Origin: Streptomycetaceae bacterium
GTDB lineage: Bacteria > Actinomycetota > Actinomycetes > Nanopelagicales > Nanopelagicaceae
NCBI GenBank assembly: GCA_007279945.1
Contig: QYPG01000024.1
Span: 1-40,350, forward strand
Reading direction: 5' to 3'
Length of the DNA stretch: 40,350 nt
The stretch's first letter is position 1. Every line of letters starts with the position of its first letter. A model generated the notes under the pieces. It was not told where the DNA came from, did not search any database, and saw only the letters and a list, made by a program, of their open reading frames with translations. Made by a program: the position numbers and the translations under genes. Shown piece by piece: positions 27,479 through 35,190 of this stretch.

Positions 27479-29674
27479 ATGGAAATGCGCTCTTTCTCCG
27501 ACTACTTACGTAGCGTCGATGATGCTGCACTCTTGGAGCTTTTTTCTAAACGCCCCGATCTTGTAATTCCAGTTCCGCCAGATGTTGCATCTCTTGCAGT
27601 TCGTGCATGCTCGCCTCCAAGTTTGGCCCGAGCCATTGATTCACTCAACCACTGGCAGTTCCAAGTACTTGAGGCTGCGGCAGCCTTAAATGAGCCATTC
27701 TCAACTAAATCAGTAGCGGCACTAACTGATAAATCTAGCGCTAGTACTTTGAACTATTTAATTTCGATCGGTTTAATCTATCCATCCAATGACGGAATGC
27801 GCCTTCCATCCCAGTTGCGTGATGTGCTTGGAATTGAACCCGCTGGACTTGGCCCGGCTTCAATGGTCAAACTAAAGTTAGTTGAACTCGATGATGCTCC
27901 AGTTGATGCTAAGCGAGCACTTGAACGATTGATTTGGGGACCACCGCGCGGAAGCGTCGGAGATATTAAAAACCCCGGACCTGGTGTTGCTTGGTTATTA
28001 GAGAGAAAATTCTTAGTTCCCCTCGATCAGCGGACAGTAATTTTGCCACGTGAAGTTGCACTTCATTGTCGCGGTGGAAAAATCCACAAGGAAAACTTTA
28101 TTAATGCGCCACAATTAACTGGTGCCGTTCGTGATGAAAAACAGATTAACTTGGCATCAATTGCAAATATTTCAACTGTACTGCGCTGGGTCGAAGAGTT
28201 ATTAAATTTTTGGGCACAAGAACCAGCGGATGCTTTGCGTGCTGGAGGTTTAGGTGTACGGGATCTTAAGATTATTGCAAACCACCTCGGTGTAGATGAA
28301 TCATGCACCGCCTTTATTACTGAACTGGCTTATTTAACTTCACTTATAAGTATTGATTCAGATGATCGAATTATGCCTAGCAATAAGTTTGATATTTGGT
28401 TGATGCAAACTCCAGCAGAACGTTGGCGGGTTTTGGCTTCGGCCTGGTTGATTACTTCACGCGCTAGTGGACTGGTAGGTCGAGCAGAAGCAAAAAACGT
28501 TGCCGCACTTGGTCCCGAGCTTGATCGTGTAAATGCTGCGCGTGTCCGTTCACTTACTCTGTCTATTCTGAAAGAGAACCCCGGCGCTGCACCTGATTCC
28601 GCCTCGTTTAACTCACTTTTGGCGTGGCGCGCGCCTGTTCGACGTAACTCTTCCATGCAAGAAGAGCTTGCATCCTGGAGCTTGCGCGAAGCCGAGTGGC
28701 TTGGAATAACGGGTCAAGGTGCACTCTCTAAATATGGTCTAACTTTTCTAGACGGTGGTGACACAACTCTGATTAATGATGATCTACCCAAAACTGTGGA
28801 TCACATTCTCATCCAAAGTGACAACACGGCAATTGCACCGGGACCGTTAGAGCACGAAGTCTCGCAACAATTAGCAATCATGGCTGACATTGAGAGCCGT
28901 GGCGGAGCAACGGTATACAGATTCAGCGAAGCAACAATTCGCAGAGCGTTAGATCATGGAAAAACTGGTGATGAGATTAAAGCGTTTTTAATTAGGACTT
29001 CTAAGACTCCCATGCCACAACCACTTGAATATCTCATCGCTGATGTTGCTAAAAAACATGGGAAGTTGCGAGTTGGTAATACAGCCTGTTTCCTGCGATG
29101 TGAAGATACTGCCTTAATCGCCCAAATTATGAACGATAAGAAAGTAGAAATTCTTGCCTTAAGACGGATTGCTCCTGAAGTAATTATTTCTAATCACGAA
29201 GCAGTTGATGTAATGCGTGTTTTGAGAGAAGCAGGTTATTTGCCAGCAGCAGAATCCGCGAACGGTTTAATTTTGACAGGTACTAGGTCTAGCCGTGCAC
29301 AAACAAAACCGCGTCCCCCAAGAATTGTTGGAGAGATTGAAATCCCAAATATTGATATGCTCAACACGGCTATTCGTGCGATACGCACTGGCGAAAAGTC
29401 GAGTCATAAGCAGGCACACTTACGACAAGTTGCAAATGAAGCTTTAGGTGCACTGCCACGCACTACCGCCAATGAAACTATGGACTTAGTGAATAAATAT
29501 ATTCTGGAGGAGAAATCTCTTTCCATTGGTTATGCCGATAATAATGGTGCAGTAACCCACCGCATTATCGATCCAATTCGAGTAAGTGCTGGGGCCTTGA
29601 TCGCCCGGGACCACGCAACTGGTGAAGTACAGTCCTTTCGAATTCCGCGCATCACTGGCGTAGCTGCGTTATAG
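27479..29674 (+). CDS. Helicase-associated protein (Rv0862c type) with WYL-like C-terminus
   Basis: 731-residue protein resembling actinobacterial proteins annotated as helicase C-terminal or XPB/Ssl2-like N-terminal domain proteins; the M. tuberculosis counterpart is, from memory, Rv0862c beside ercc3 (Rv0861c). It has no Walker motifs and so is not itself a helicase. The N-terminus (SFSDYLRSVDDAALLELFSK, then VPPDVASLAVRACSPPSLARA) is the recognisable part; several winged-helix-like repeats follow. Residues ~480-590 (AIMADIESRGGATVYRFSEA to MRVLREAGYLPAAES) resemble the helicase-associated fold. The last ~52 residues look like a WYL module (see findings). It lies upstream of the M20 gene and xpb on the same strand. 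ATG 27479 or 27485 could be the start. Confidence 0.8.
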   Translation: MEMRSFSDYLRSVDDAALLELFSKRPDLVIPVPPDVASLAVRACSPPSLARAIDSLNHWQFQVLEAAAALNEPFSTKSVAALTDKSSASTLNYLISIGLIYPSNDGMRLPSQLRDVLGIEPAGLGPASMVKLKLVELDDAPVDAKRALERLIWGPPRGSVGDIKNPGPGVAWLLERKFLVPLDQRTVILPREVALHCRGGKIHKENFINAPQLTGAVRDEKQINLASIANISTVLRWVEELLNFWAQEPADALRAGGLGVRDLKIIANHLGVDESCTAFITELAYLTSLISIDSDDRIMPSNKFDIWLMQTPAERWRVLASAWLITSRASGLVGRAEAKNVAALGPELDRVNAARVRSLTLSILKENPGAAPDSASFNSLLAWRAPVRRNSSMQEELASWSLREAEWLGITGQGALSKYGLTFLDGGDTTLINDDLPKTVDHILIQSDNTAIAPGPLEHEVSQQLAIMADIESRGGATVYRFSEATIRRALDHGKTGDEIKAFLIRTSKTPMPQPLEYLIADVAKKHGKLRVGNTACFLRCEDTALIAQIMNDKKVEILALRRIAPEVIISNHEAVDVMRVLREAGYLPAAESANGLILTGTRSSRAQTKPRPPRIVGEIEIPNIDMLNTAIRAIRTGEKSSHKQAHLRQVANEALGALPRTTANETMDLVNKYILEEKSLSIGYADNNGAVTHRIIDPIRVSAGALIARDHATGEVQSFRIPRITGVAAL

Positions 29675-29677
29675 ACT
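29672..29677 (+). promoter_or_regulatory. -10-like TAGACT for the M20 peptidase
   Basis: TAGACT begins at the stop codon of the upstream gene (29672-29674) and lies exactly 6 bases before ATG 29684. This suggests a separate leaderless start for the peptidase-xpb pair. Confidence 0.45.
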
Positions 29678-29683
29678 TCACCT

Positions 29684-30745
29684 ATGTTGTCAGCACTAGA
29701 AAAACTCGTGCGGTTGGAGTCCCCAACTGAGGATCTCGAAGCCTGTCGCCACGTTGTTGCACTTGCATCTGATTTAGCTCTCGAAGTCTTAGGTTCGCCT
29801 GCAACTATTCAAGAAGTATTAGGTCGTCCAGTATTTTGGTGGGGCGCTGAAAATCCAGAAGTAATCGTGCTTGCACATTTAGACACCGTGTGGCCTAAAG
29901 GCTCATTTGAACCCGTGTGGAGTGTTGAAGGCAACGCCGCCCGTGGTCCTGGAGTCTTTGATATGAAAGCTGGTTTTGTCCAAGCGCTCTATGCGATGAA
30001 GGGTGTCGTTGGCGCTGCCGCCTTAGTTGCAACAACTGATGAAGAAACCGGAAGTGCAACAAGTAAAGAGTTCATTAAAGAGATTTCACGTAAGGCTAAA
30101 GCAGTTTTGGTAATTGAAGCTTCATTGAATGGAAAAGTAAAAACTGGCCGCAAAGGTACTGCCATGTATCAAGTGCGAATTCATGGAAAAGCTTCACACG
30201 CTGGGCTTGAGCCCGAAAAGGGTGAAAACGCAACTGTAGAGATGGGTCATGCAATTCTTGCCGTTGCAGCTCTTGAAAATAAACTCCTTAGCACGACAGT
30301 GGTTCCAACAATGTTACGGGCTGGAAATACAACCAACACGGTCCCTGATTTAGCAGTCTTAGATATCGATGTTAGATCTTTTTCGGTTGCTGAAATCGAA
30401 CGAGTAGATGCAGCAATTCGAAATTTACAGGCAGTTAATCCTGAAGCTCGCTATGAAATTACTGGTGGATTTAATCGTCCACCACTAGAGACTTCATCGA
30501 CCATGGCCCTGTATGAACGCGCTGCAAAAGTTGCTGCAACGCTTGGTATGCCTCCACTTGAACACGTATCCGTGGGAGGTGCCAGTGATGGTAACTTCGC
30601 TGCGGCTGCGGGTGCGCAAGTTCTAGATGGTTTAGGTGCAGTTGGTGATGGCGCCCATGCTGCGCACGAATGGGTAGACATCACAACCCTTGAGCCTCAA
30701 AGCGCCCTATTGCATGCACTGATCAAGGATTTACTTAATGACTGA
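29684..30745 (+). CDS. M20 family metallopeptidase (CPG2/ArgE-like)
   Basis: Cytoplasmic di-zinc hydrolase, 353 residues. Metal and catalytic residues are in IVLAHLDTVW (His65, Asp67), GPGVFDMKAGF (Asp93), ATTDEETGS (Glu120 catalytic base, Glu121) and VIEASLNG (Glu145); the last histidine is in DGAHAAHEWVD. The dimerisation domain begins near HGKASHAGLEPEKGENATVE. The layout fits carboxypeptidase G2-like or ArgE/DapE-like enzymes that remove acyl or glutamyl groups; the substrate cannot be read from sequence. Its last 8 bp overlap the xpb start, so the two are translationally linked. It separates two genes that are direct neighbours in mycobacteria. Confidence 0.9.
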   Translation: MLSALEKLVRLESPTEDLEACRHVVALASDLALEVLGSPATIQEVLGRPVFWWGAENPEVIVLAHLDTVWPKGSFEPVWSVEGNAARGPGVFDMKAGFVQALYAMKGVVGAAALVATTDEETGSATSKEFIKEISRKAKAVLVIEASLNGKVKTGRKGTAMYQVRIHGKASHAGLEPEKGENATVEMGHAILAVAALENKLLSTTVVPTMLRAGNTTNTVPDLAVLDIDVRSFSVAEIERVDAAIRNLQAVNPEARYEITGGFNRPPLETSSTMALYERAAKVAATLGMPPLEHVSVGGASDGNFAAAAGAQVLDGLGAVGDGAHAAHEWVDITTLEPQSALLHALIKDLLND

Positions 30746-32387
30746 TGGGCCGTTGATTGTTCAAAGTGATAAGACGTTACTTTTAGATATTGATCACCCT
30801 CTTTCTACTGAGTGCCGACGTGCGATTGCACCTTTTGCTGAGTTAGAGCGCTCTCCTGAACATATTCATACGTATCGTTTGACGCCTCTTGGATTGTGGA
30901 ATGCACGCGCTGCAGGCCATGATGCGGAACAAGTTATTGATACGCTTATTAAATATTCGAGGTATGCGGTTCCGCATTCAATTTTGATTGATGTCGCCGA
31001 GACGATGTCTCGTTATGGGCGCTTACGACTTGAAGCTGATCCTGTTCATGGATTAATCCTTGTCACTACCGATACTGCTGTTCTCGAAGAAGTAATACGT
31101 GCACGCAAAATTGTGCCATTACTCGGTGCCAGAATCGATGCACAAACAATTGCAGTTTTACCAAGCCAGCGTGGTCAGATTAAGCAGTCCTTATTGCGAT
31201 TGGGATGGCCGGCTGAAGATTTTGCAGGTTATGTAGATGGCCAAGCTCATGCAATTGATTTAGTACAAAGCGATTGGAAAATACGCCCTTATCAGGAGTT
31301 AGCCGCAGAAGGATTTTGGCATGGCGGCTCAGGTGTAGTTGTACTGCCATGCGGAGCAGGAAAGACAATCGTCGGTGCGGCGGCTATGGCGCACGCAAAG
31401 GCAACAACTCTAATTTTGGTCACAAATACAATTGCTGCTCGTCAATGGCGGGAAGAGTTATTGAAGCGAACGACCCTCAATGAAGATGAGATTGGTGAAT
31501 ATTCAGGAGCCAAAAAAGAGATTCGCCCGGTAACTATTGCGACATACCAAGTCATGACTAAAAAGAAAAATGGTGTCTACGCTCACTTGGATCTCTTTGA
31601 TTCTTATGACTGGGGTTTGATTATCTACGATGAAGTGCACTTATTACCTGCGCCAATCTTTCGCTTTACGGCAGATATTCAATCTCGCCGCCGATTAGGT
31701 TTAACGGCAACACTCGTCCGTGAAGATGGCATGGAGGGAGAAGTTTTCTCGCTTATTGGACCGAAGCGATTTGACGTTCCTTGGAAAGAGATTGAATCGC
31801 AAGGTTATATTGCGCCTGCCGAATGTATTGAAGTTCGCGTTAACTTAACTGAAAATGAGCGTTTGATGTATGCAACGGCCGAACCTGAAAATCGTTACCG
31901 AACCTGTGCAACAACTCGAACTAAGCGTGATGTTGTAGAAGCATTAGTTGAAAAACATAAAGGTGAACAAATCTTGGTAATTGGTCAGTACATTGACCAG
32001 TTAGATGAACTCTCTGAGGCTCTCGGAGTTCCGCTAATCAAAGGTGATACGCCAATTAAAGAGCGCGAAGTGCTCTTTAATAAATTCAGGACTGGCGAAG
32101 TCACTTGCTTAGTTGTCTCAAAGGTAGCTAACTTTTCAATTGACTTACCAGATGCAACTATTGCTATTCAGGTATCAGGTGCATTTGGCAGCCGTCAAGA
32201 AGAGGCACAGAGATTAGGACGAATCCTTCGACCAAAATCTGATGGACGAAGCGCAAAATTTTATTCTGTAATCTCGCGTGACACTATCGATCAGGACTTT
32301 GCCCAAAATCGTCAGCGTTTCTTAGCTGAACAGGGCTACTCGTACAAAATTATCGACGCTGACGATGTTTTTCAAGGGAAGATTTAA
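30738..32387 (+). CDS. XPB/Rad25-type DNA helicase
   Basis: Superfamily 2 helicase of the XPB/ERCC3 family, predicted 3'-5' translocase in DNA repair. 549 residues, usual for the bacterial enzyme. An N-terminal damage-recognition-like domain covers residues 1-170. Walker A is VVLPCGAGKTIVGAA (201-215), the DExH box is DEVH (298-301), motif III is LGLTATLVREDG with the XPB-specific RED triplet (328-330), and motif VI is SRQEEAQRLGRILRP. A thumb-like insert follows around residue 380. It overlaps the M20 gene at the start and the convergent glutaredoxin-like gene by 38 bp at the end. The M. tuberculosis ortholog is Rv0861c (ercc3). Confidence 0.95.
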   Translation: MTDGPLIVQSDKTLLLDIDHPLSTECRRAIAPFAELERSPEHIHTYRLTPLGLWNARAAGHDAEQVIDTLIKYSRYAVPHSILIDVAETMSRYGRLRLEADPVHGLILVTTDTAVLEEVIRARKIVPLLGARIDAQTIAVLPSQRGQIKQSLLRLGWPAEDFAGYVDGQAHAIDLVQSDWKIRPYQELAAEGFWHGGSGVVVLPCGAGKTIVGAAAMAHAKATTLILVTNTIAARQWREELLKRTTLNEDEIGEYSGAKKEIRPVTIATYQVMTKKKNGVYAHLDLFDSYDWGLIIYDEVHLLPAPIFRFTADIQSRRRLGLTATLVREDGMEGEVFSLIGPKRFDVPWKEIESQGYIAPAECIEVRVNLTENERLMYATAEPENRYRTCATTRTKRDVVEALVEKHKGEQILVIGQYIDQLDELSEALGVPLIKGDTPIKEREVLFNKFRTGEVTCLVVSKVANFSIDLPDATIAIQVSGAFGSRQEEAQRLGRILRPKSDGRSAKFYSVISRDTIDQDFAQNRQRFLAEQGYSYKIIDADDVFQGKI

Positions 32388-32652
32388 ATCTCACTGGGTC
32401 AACTCGCCAAAAATCATGGTGCTCCCCATTTATATGTATAACTGGAATCTGCTCGCCATAGAGTTTCTCTAACTCTAAATCACCATCGATATAGATTATT
32501 TCGATGGTAAAGCCCAGTTCGACCCGCATTGACTCTAACTGCTCTATAGCAATTTCACAGAGATGGCAACCAAGTCTGCTGTAAACCGAGATGGTGGCGG
32601 TGCTAACCCTGTTAGTTTCCTTAGAGATATCCATTTCGCCCTCAGATGCCAT
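32350..32652 (-). CDS. Glutaredoxin-like (DUF836) protein
   Basis: Small thioredoxin-fold protein, 100 residues from ATG 32652 (94 from an alternative ATG at 32634). The redox motif is VYSRLGCHLCE (Cys29, Cys32), and the cis-proline segment is GEQIPVIHINGEHHDFW. This matches the actinobacterial glutaredoxin-like DUF836 family (M. tuberculosis Rv0508 is one, from memory). Partners and substrates are unknown. GATGAT ends exactly 6 bases before ATG 32652, weakly supporting that start. The 3' end lies inside xpb by 38 bp on the opposite strand, so the C-terminal residues SSLEKHRQRR are encoded antisense to helicase codons. Confidence 0.88.
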   Translation of the reverse strand: MASEGEMDISKETNRVSTATISVYSRLGCHLCEIAIEQLESMRVELGFTIEIIYIDGDLELEKLYGEQIPVIHINGEHHDFWRVDPVRFKSSLEKHRQRR

Positions 32653-32658
32653 AGACGA

Positions 32659-32664
32659 ATCATC
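32659..32664 (-). promoter_or_regulatory. Possible -10 GATGAT for the glutaredoxin-like gene
   Basis: The minus-strand GATGAT ends 6 bases before ATG 32652. It keeps A2 and T6 of TAnnnT but not T1. It shares the 33-bp divergent gap with the protease promoter. Confidence 0.25.
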
Positions 32665-32673
32665 TCATCCTGC

Positions 32674-32679
32674 TAACGT
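32674..32679 (+). promoter_or_regulatory. -10-like TAACGT for the secreted protease
   Basis: TAACGT is followed by GCGCAT and GTG 32686, exactly 6 bases. It supports a leaderless GTG start for the protease gene, against a TTG at 32701 that has GGGGA upstream. Confidence 0.42.
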
Positions 32680-32685
32680 GCGCAT

Positions 32686-35085
32686 GTGCGGGGAAATCAA
32701 TTGAGGCGGCTTGAGGCTATTGCTATAGCGGTAATTTGGCTCACCTCTTTTTTAATCGCCCCTCCTGCACATGCCTTATTCCGAGTGATGCCAGATACAA
32801 CGTGGGGACATATCTACGCTGGAAGCGCTACAGACACCACGCCGCAAACTCGAGTTAAGCCATCGAATCTACAAAGCATCTCAAAGTTCAATGTTAAATA
32901 CAGTAATTTTCCTGACTGGGCGCGAATAGAAGTTCAAGCGGCCATAGATATTTGGGGTGCTAACTTTCCGTCCACCGTGCCAATCAATGTAGATGCCTCA
33001 TGGGGACGATCAAGTTCTTATGGAGTTCTTGGAAGTGCGAGCAATGTTGATTTCTATCAAGGTTTTGCTGGAGCACCAGATCCTTCACTGTGGTACTCAT
33101 CGGCTTTAGCAAATGCATTAGCTGGAAAAGATTTAGATAAGACAAAACCTGAGATTATTATTCAAGTTAATTCAAGTGCCCGGTGGAATAGCAGGGGTGA
33201 TGGCGCTCCAACAATCTCCGAATATGATTTAGAGTCGGTTTTCTTACATGAAATTGCGCACGGTTTAGGGTTTTCATCAAATGATGGATACGGATTAACT
33301 CGTGATTCATCTGGAAAATATATTGCAGTAGGAAGCCTTGAACAGCCAACACCATTTGATGCGTACGCTCAAACGATTGATGGTCGACGTCTTGCAGATA
33401 TTCCAACACCTTCGACCGAATTAGCATCTATATTGACATCGTCTTTAGTGTGGTCTGGTCCACTCGGAATTAGAGCTAACAATGGTGAAAAACCTAAACT
33501 CTATACTCCCTCGCGATACCAAGCCGGATCATCAACTAGCCACTTAGATGAAGACACATTTTCAAAAACCGGACTTAACTCAGTAATGACTCCAAGCCTT
33601 GATCCCGGTGAGATTTTCCGCGAACCAGGAGCTTTGTTGCTGGCGATGATGGAAGATATGCGCAATAAGCCGCCCGCTGGAGTTGCCACTGGCCTGCCAG
33701 ATTCACCCAGAAATGTAAAGGCATACATAGGTGATTCAGCTGCCTTGGTTGCTTTTGATCCACCAGCAAATCTGAGAACTGCTCAATTGACTGAATATGT
33801 AGTTAAAAACCTTAAAACTGGGGTTGAAAAGAAAACGCTTACTAGTCCCGTGATTATGGGTGCATTAAAAAATGGAACTAGTTATACATTCAGTGTTATC
33901 GCACGCAATGCTTTGGGAAATTCCGCTGCAGTGATAACACCGCCCATGATTCCCCAGACCGCTTGGAAGAGCACCGTCTTAGACGCCTCTGCCGATGGCA
34001 AATTCCTTGCCAGCACGACGTTTAATGGACAACCTGCCGTTGCCTATACCGACTCCAAAAGCGGCGATTTAAAACTAGCTACGTTTGATGGGAAACTTTG
34101 GAAGAAAGTAACTGTAGATGGTGCCGGTGGAACTGGCGGACAAACTAAGAATCTCATTAATGGCCCAATTTCTATGTGCGTGAATGGCACAGGTACTAAA
34201 CAGACGCTACATATTTTTTATACAGATGGCACTGATAAAGATCTTCGGTACGTAGCTTATAACGGTAAGAGTTTTGCCTTTGAGATTGTGGATGGCAATG
34301 GCGCAGCCCTCAATGACTACTCAGATCCTGTTCGAACACGTTCGTCGAGTGATGTAAGTGTTTCAAATGCCTGTGTTGCTACACCAAATACTATTCAAGT
34401 ATTTTACCGCGATGAAAGTCAAGGCGTTTTATTAGGCGCAGTGAAGTTTAAAAGTGCTGCGTGGAATTACGAGCTTGTAGATGGTGATCGAGCAACCGAT
34501 GGCCGTTCAACTGGCGATGTGGGGTTCCATTTAGCTGCAACTTTTGATGGCTCACAAACTGTTGTTCTCTATGATTCGGTGGTTGCTGTAAATCAGAAAC
34601 AAGAAACTTCAACCGGCGAAGTCAGGGTTGCATCTCGCGCAGGAACCGATACGAAAGGCTGGACATATCAAGCTTTAGATTTACCTAGCGATAATGCTAA
34701 TGTTTTTGGATTTGATGTAAACCTTCTACGCATCGGCAACGATGTTATGGCCTCCTGGCTAGCATCTTCATTGGTATCTTCGCCTAAACCAGATCAAATT
34801 CATTGGACATTATTAAGCGACCCAAGCAACGTTAAATCAATGACGACCGAGAGCTTCGGAACCCCAGGAGAGCGCATCCTCCTAGATGGCAAAACTATTA
34901 TCTTTGGCTGTCAGGATCGACTGTGCTCACTTGAAACCTCGAAAATAGCCCTTGGTCAAAGTTCTATTCGTTTAGTTACAAACACCCAAGCTCCTGAAAG
35001 AACTCGGAGTGCTTGGGTCTCGGTGAAAAAAGTTACATACCTGCTTGCCAGTCTTGGTGGCTCGTTAGTCTTATTAAAACCGTAA
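32686..35085 (+). CDS. Secreted HExxH metalloprotease with FN3 and propeller-like domains
   Basis: 799 residues, predicted exported zinc protease. A signal peptide (AIAIAVIWLTSFLIAPPAHA, cleavage near residue 30) leads into a catalytic domain with VFLHEIAHGLGF: His188, Glu189 and His192. Residue 198 is Ser, so the third metzincin histidine is absent at its usual place; His286 in SSTSHLDEDTF, followed by LNSVMTPSLDPGEIFREPG, may be the third ligand. Residues ~340-420 form a fibronectin type III domain (PDSPRNVKAYIGDSAALVAF to YTFSVIARNALGNSAAV). Residues ~430-799 are beta-rich repeats (GQPAVAYTDSKSGDLKLATF, HIFYTDGTDKDLRYVAYNGK, FYRDESQGVLLGAVKF) that suggest a beta-propeller. Start GTG 32686 (leaderless) or TTG 32701 (with GGGGA). 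The substrate is unknown. Confidence 0.82.
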   Translation: MRGNQLRRLEAIAIAVIWLTSFLIAPPAHALFRVMPDTTWGHIYAGSATDTTPQTRVKPSNLQSISKFNVKYSNFPDWARIEVQAAIDIWGANFPSTVPINVDASWGRSSSYGVLGSASNVDFYQGFAGAPDPSLWYSSALANALAGKDLDKTKPEIIIQVNSSARWNSRGDGAPTISEYDLESVFLHEIAHGLGFSSNDGYGLTRDSSGKYIAVGSLEQPTPFDAYAQTIDGRRLADIPTPSTELASILTSSLVWSGPLGIRANNGEKPKLYTPSRYQAGSSTSHLDEDTFSKTGLNSVMTPSLDPGEIFREPGALLLAMMEDMRNKPPAGVATGLPDSPRNVKAYIGDSAALVAFDPPANLRTAQLTEYVVKNLKTGVEKKTLTSPVIMGALKNGTSYTFSVIARNALGNSAAVITPPMIPQTAWKSTVLDASADGKFLASTTFNGQPAVAYTDSKSGDLKLATFDGKLWKKVTVDGAGGTGGQTKNLINGPISMCVNGTGTKQTLHIFYTDGTDKDLRYVAYNGKSFAFEIVDGNGAALNDYSDPVRTRSSSDVSVSNACVATPNTIQVFYRDESQGVLLGAVKFKSAAWNYELVDGDRATDGRSTGDVGFHLAATFDGSQTVVLYDSVVAVNQKQETSTGEVRVASRAGTDTKGWTYQALDLPSDNANVFGFDVNLLRIGNDVMASWLASSLVSSPKPDQIHWTLLSDPSNVKSMTTESFGTPGERILLDGKTIIFGCQDRLCSLETSKIALGQSSIRLVTNTQAPERTRSAWVSVKKVTYLLASLGGSLVLLKP

Positions 35086-35088
35086 TTA

Positions 35089-35190
35089 CTATTTAGCATT
35101 ACGGCGCTGAATACGAACCTTTCTGAGAAGTTTAGGTTCCTCTACTTGAGAGAAAAAATGGAGACTAATTCCTTGCTTGCGCTCACACAT
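35089..35190 (-). CDS. bL38/AURKAIP1-COX24-like mini-protein, N-terminal half atypical
   Basis: A 33-codon frame, ATG 35190 to TAG 35089. The C-terminal half, PKLLRKVRIQRRNAK, closely resembles the conserved end of actinobacterial COX24-domain (bL38) proteins, which from memory reads KLLRRTRVQRR or KLLKRTRVQRRNKK. The total length (33) equals that of M. tuberculosis Rv0500B, which also lies downstream of proC. However, the N-terminal half (MCERKQGISLHFFSQVEE) is not the usual basic GSVIKKRRKRM sequence, and it overlaps the last 49 bp of the upstream secreted-protein gene in another frame. No good Shine-Dalgarno is present. It is either a real diverged ribosome-associated protein or a decayed remnant. 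Confidence 0.55.
   Translation of the reverse strand: MCERKQGISLHFFSQVEEPKLLRKVRIQRRNAK

Noticed and set aside
35086-35141. Intrinsic terminator for the secreted protease
   Set aside because: The segment after the protease stop has no stable hairpin with a T-run; it is mostly explained by the COX24-like coding frame on the other strand.
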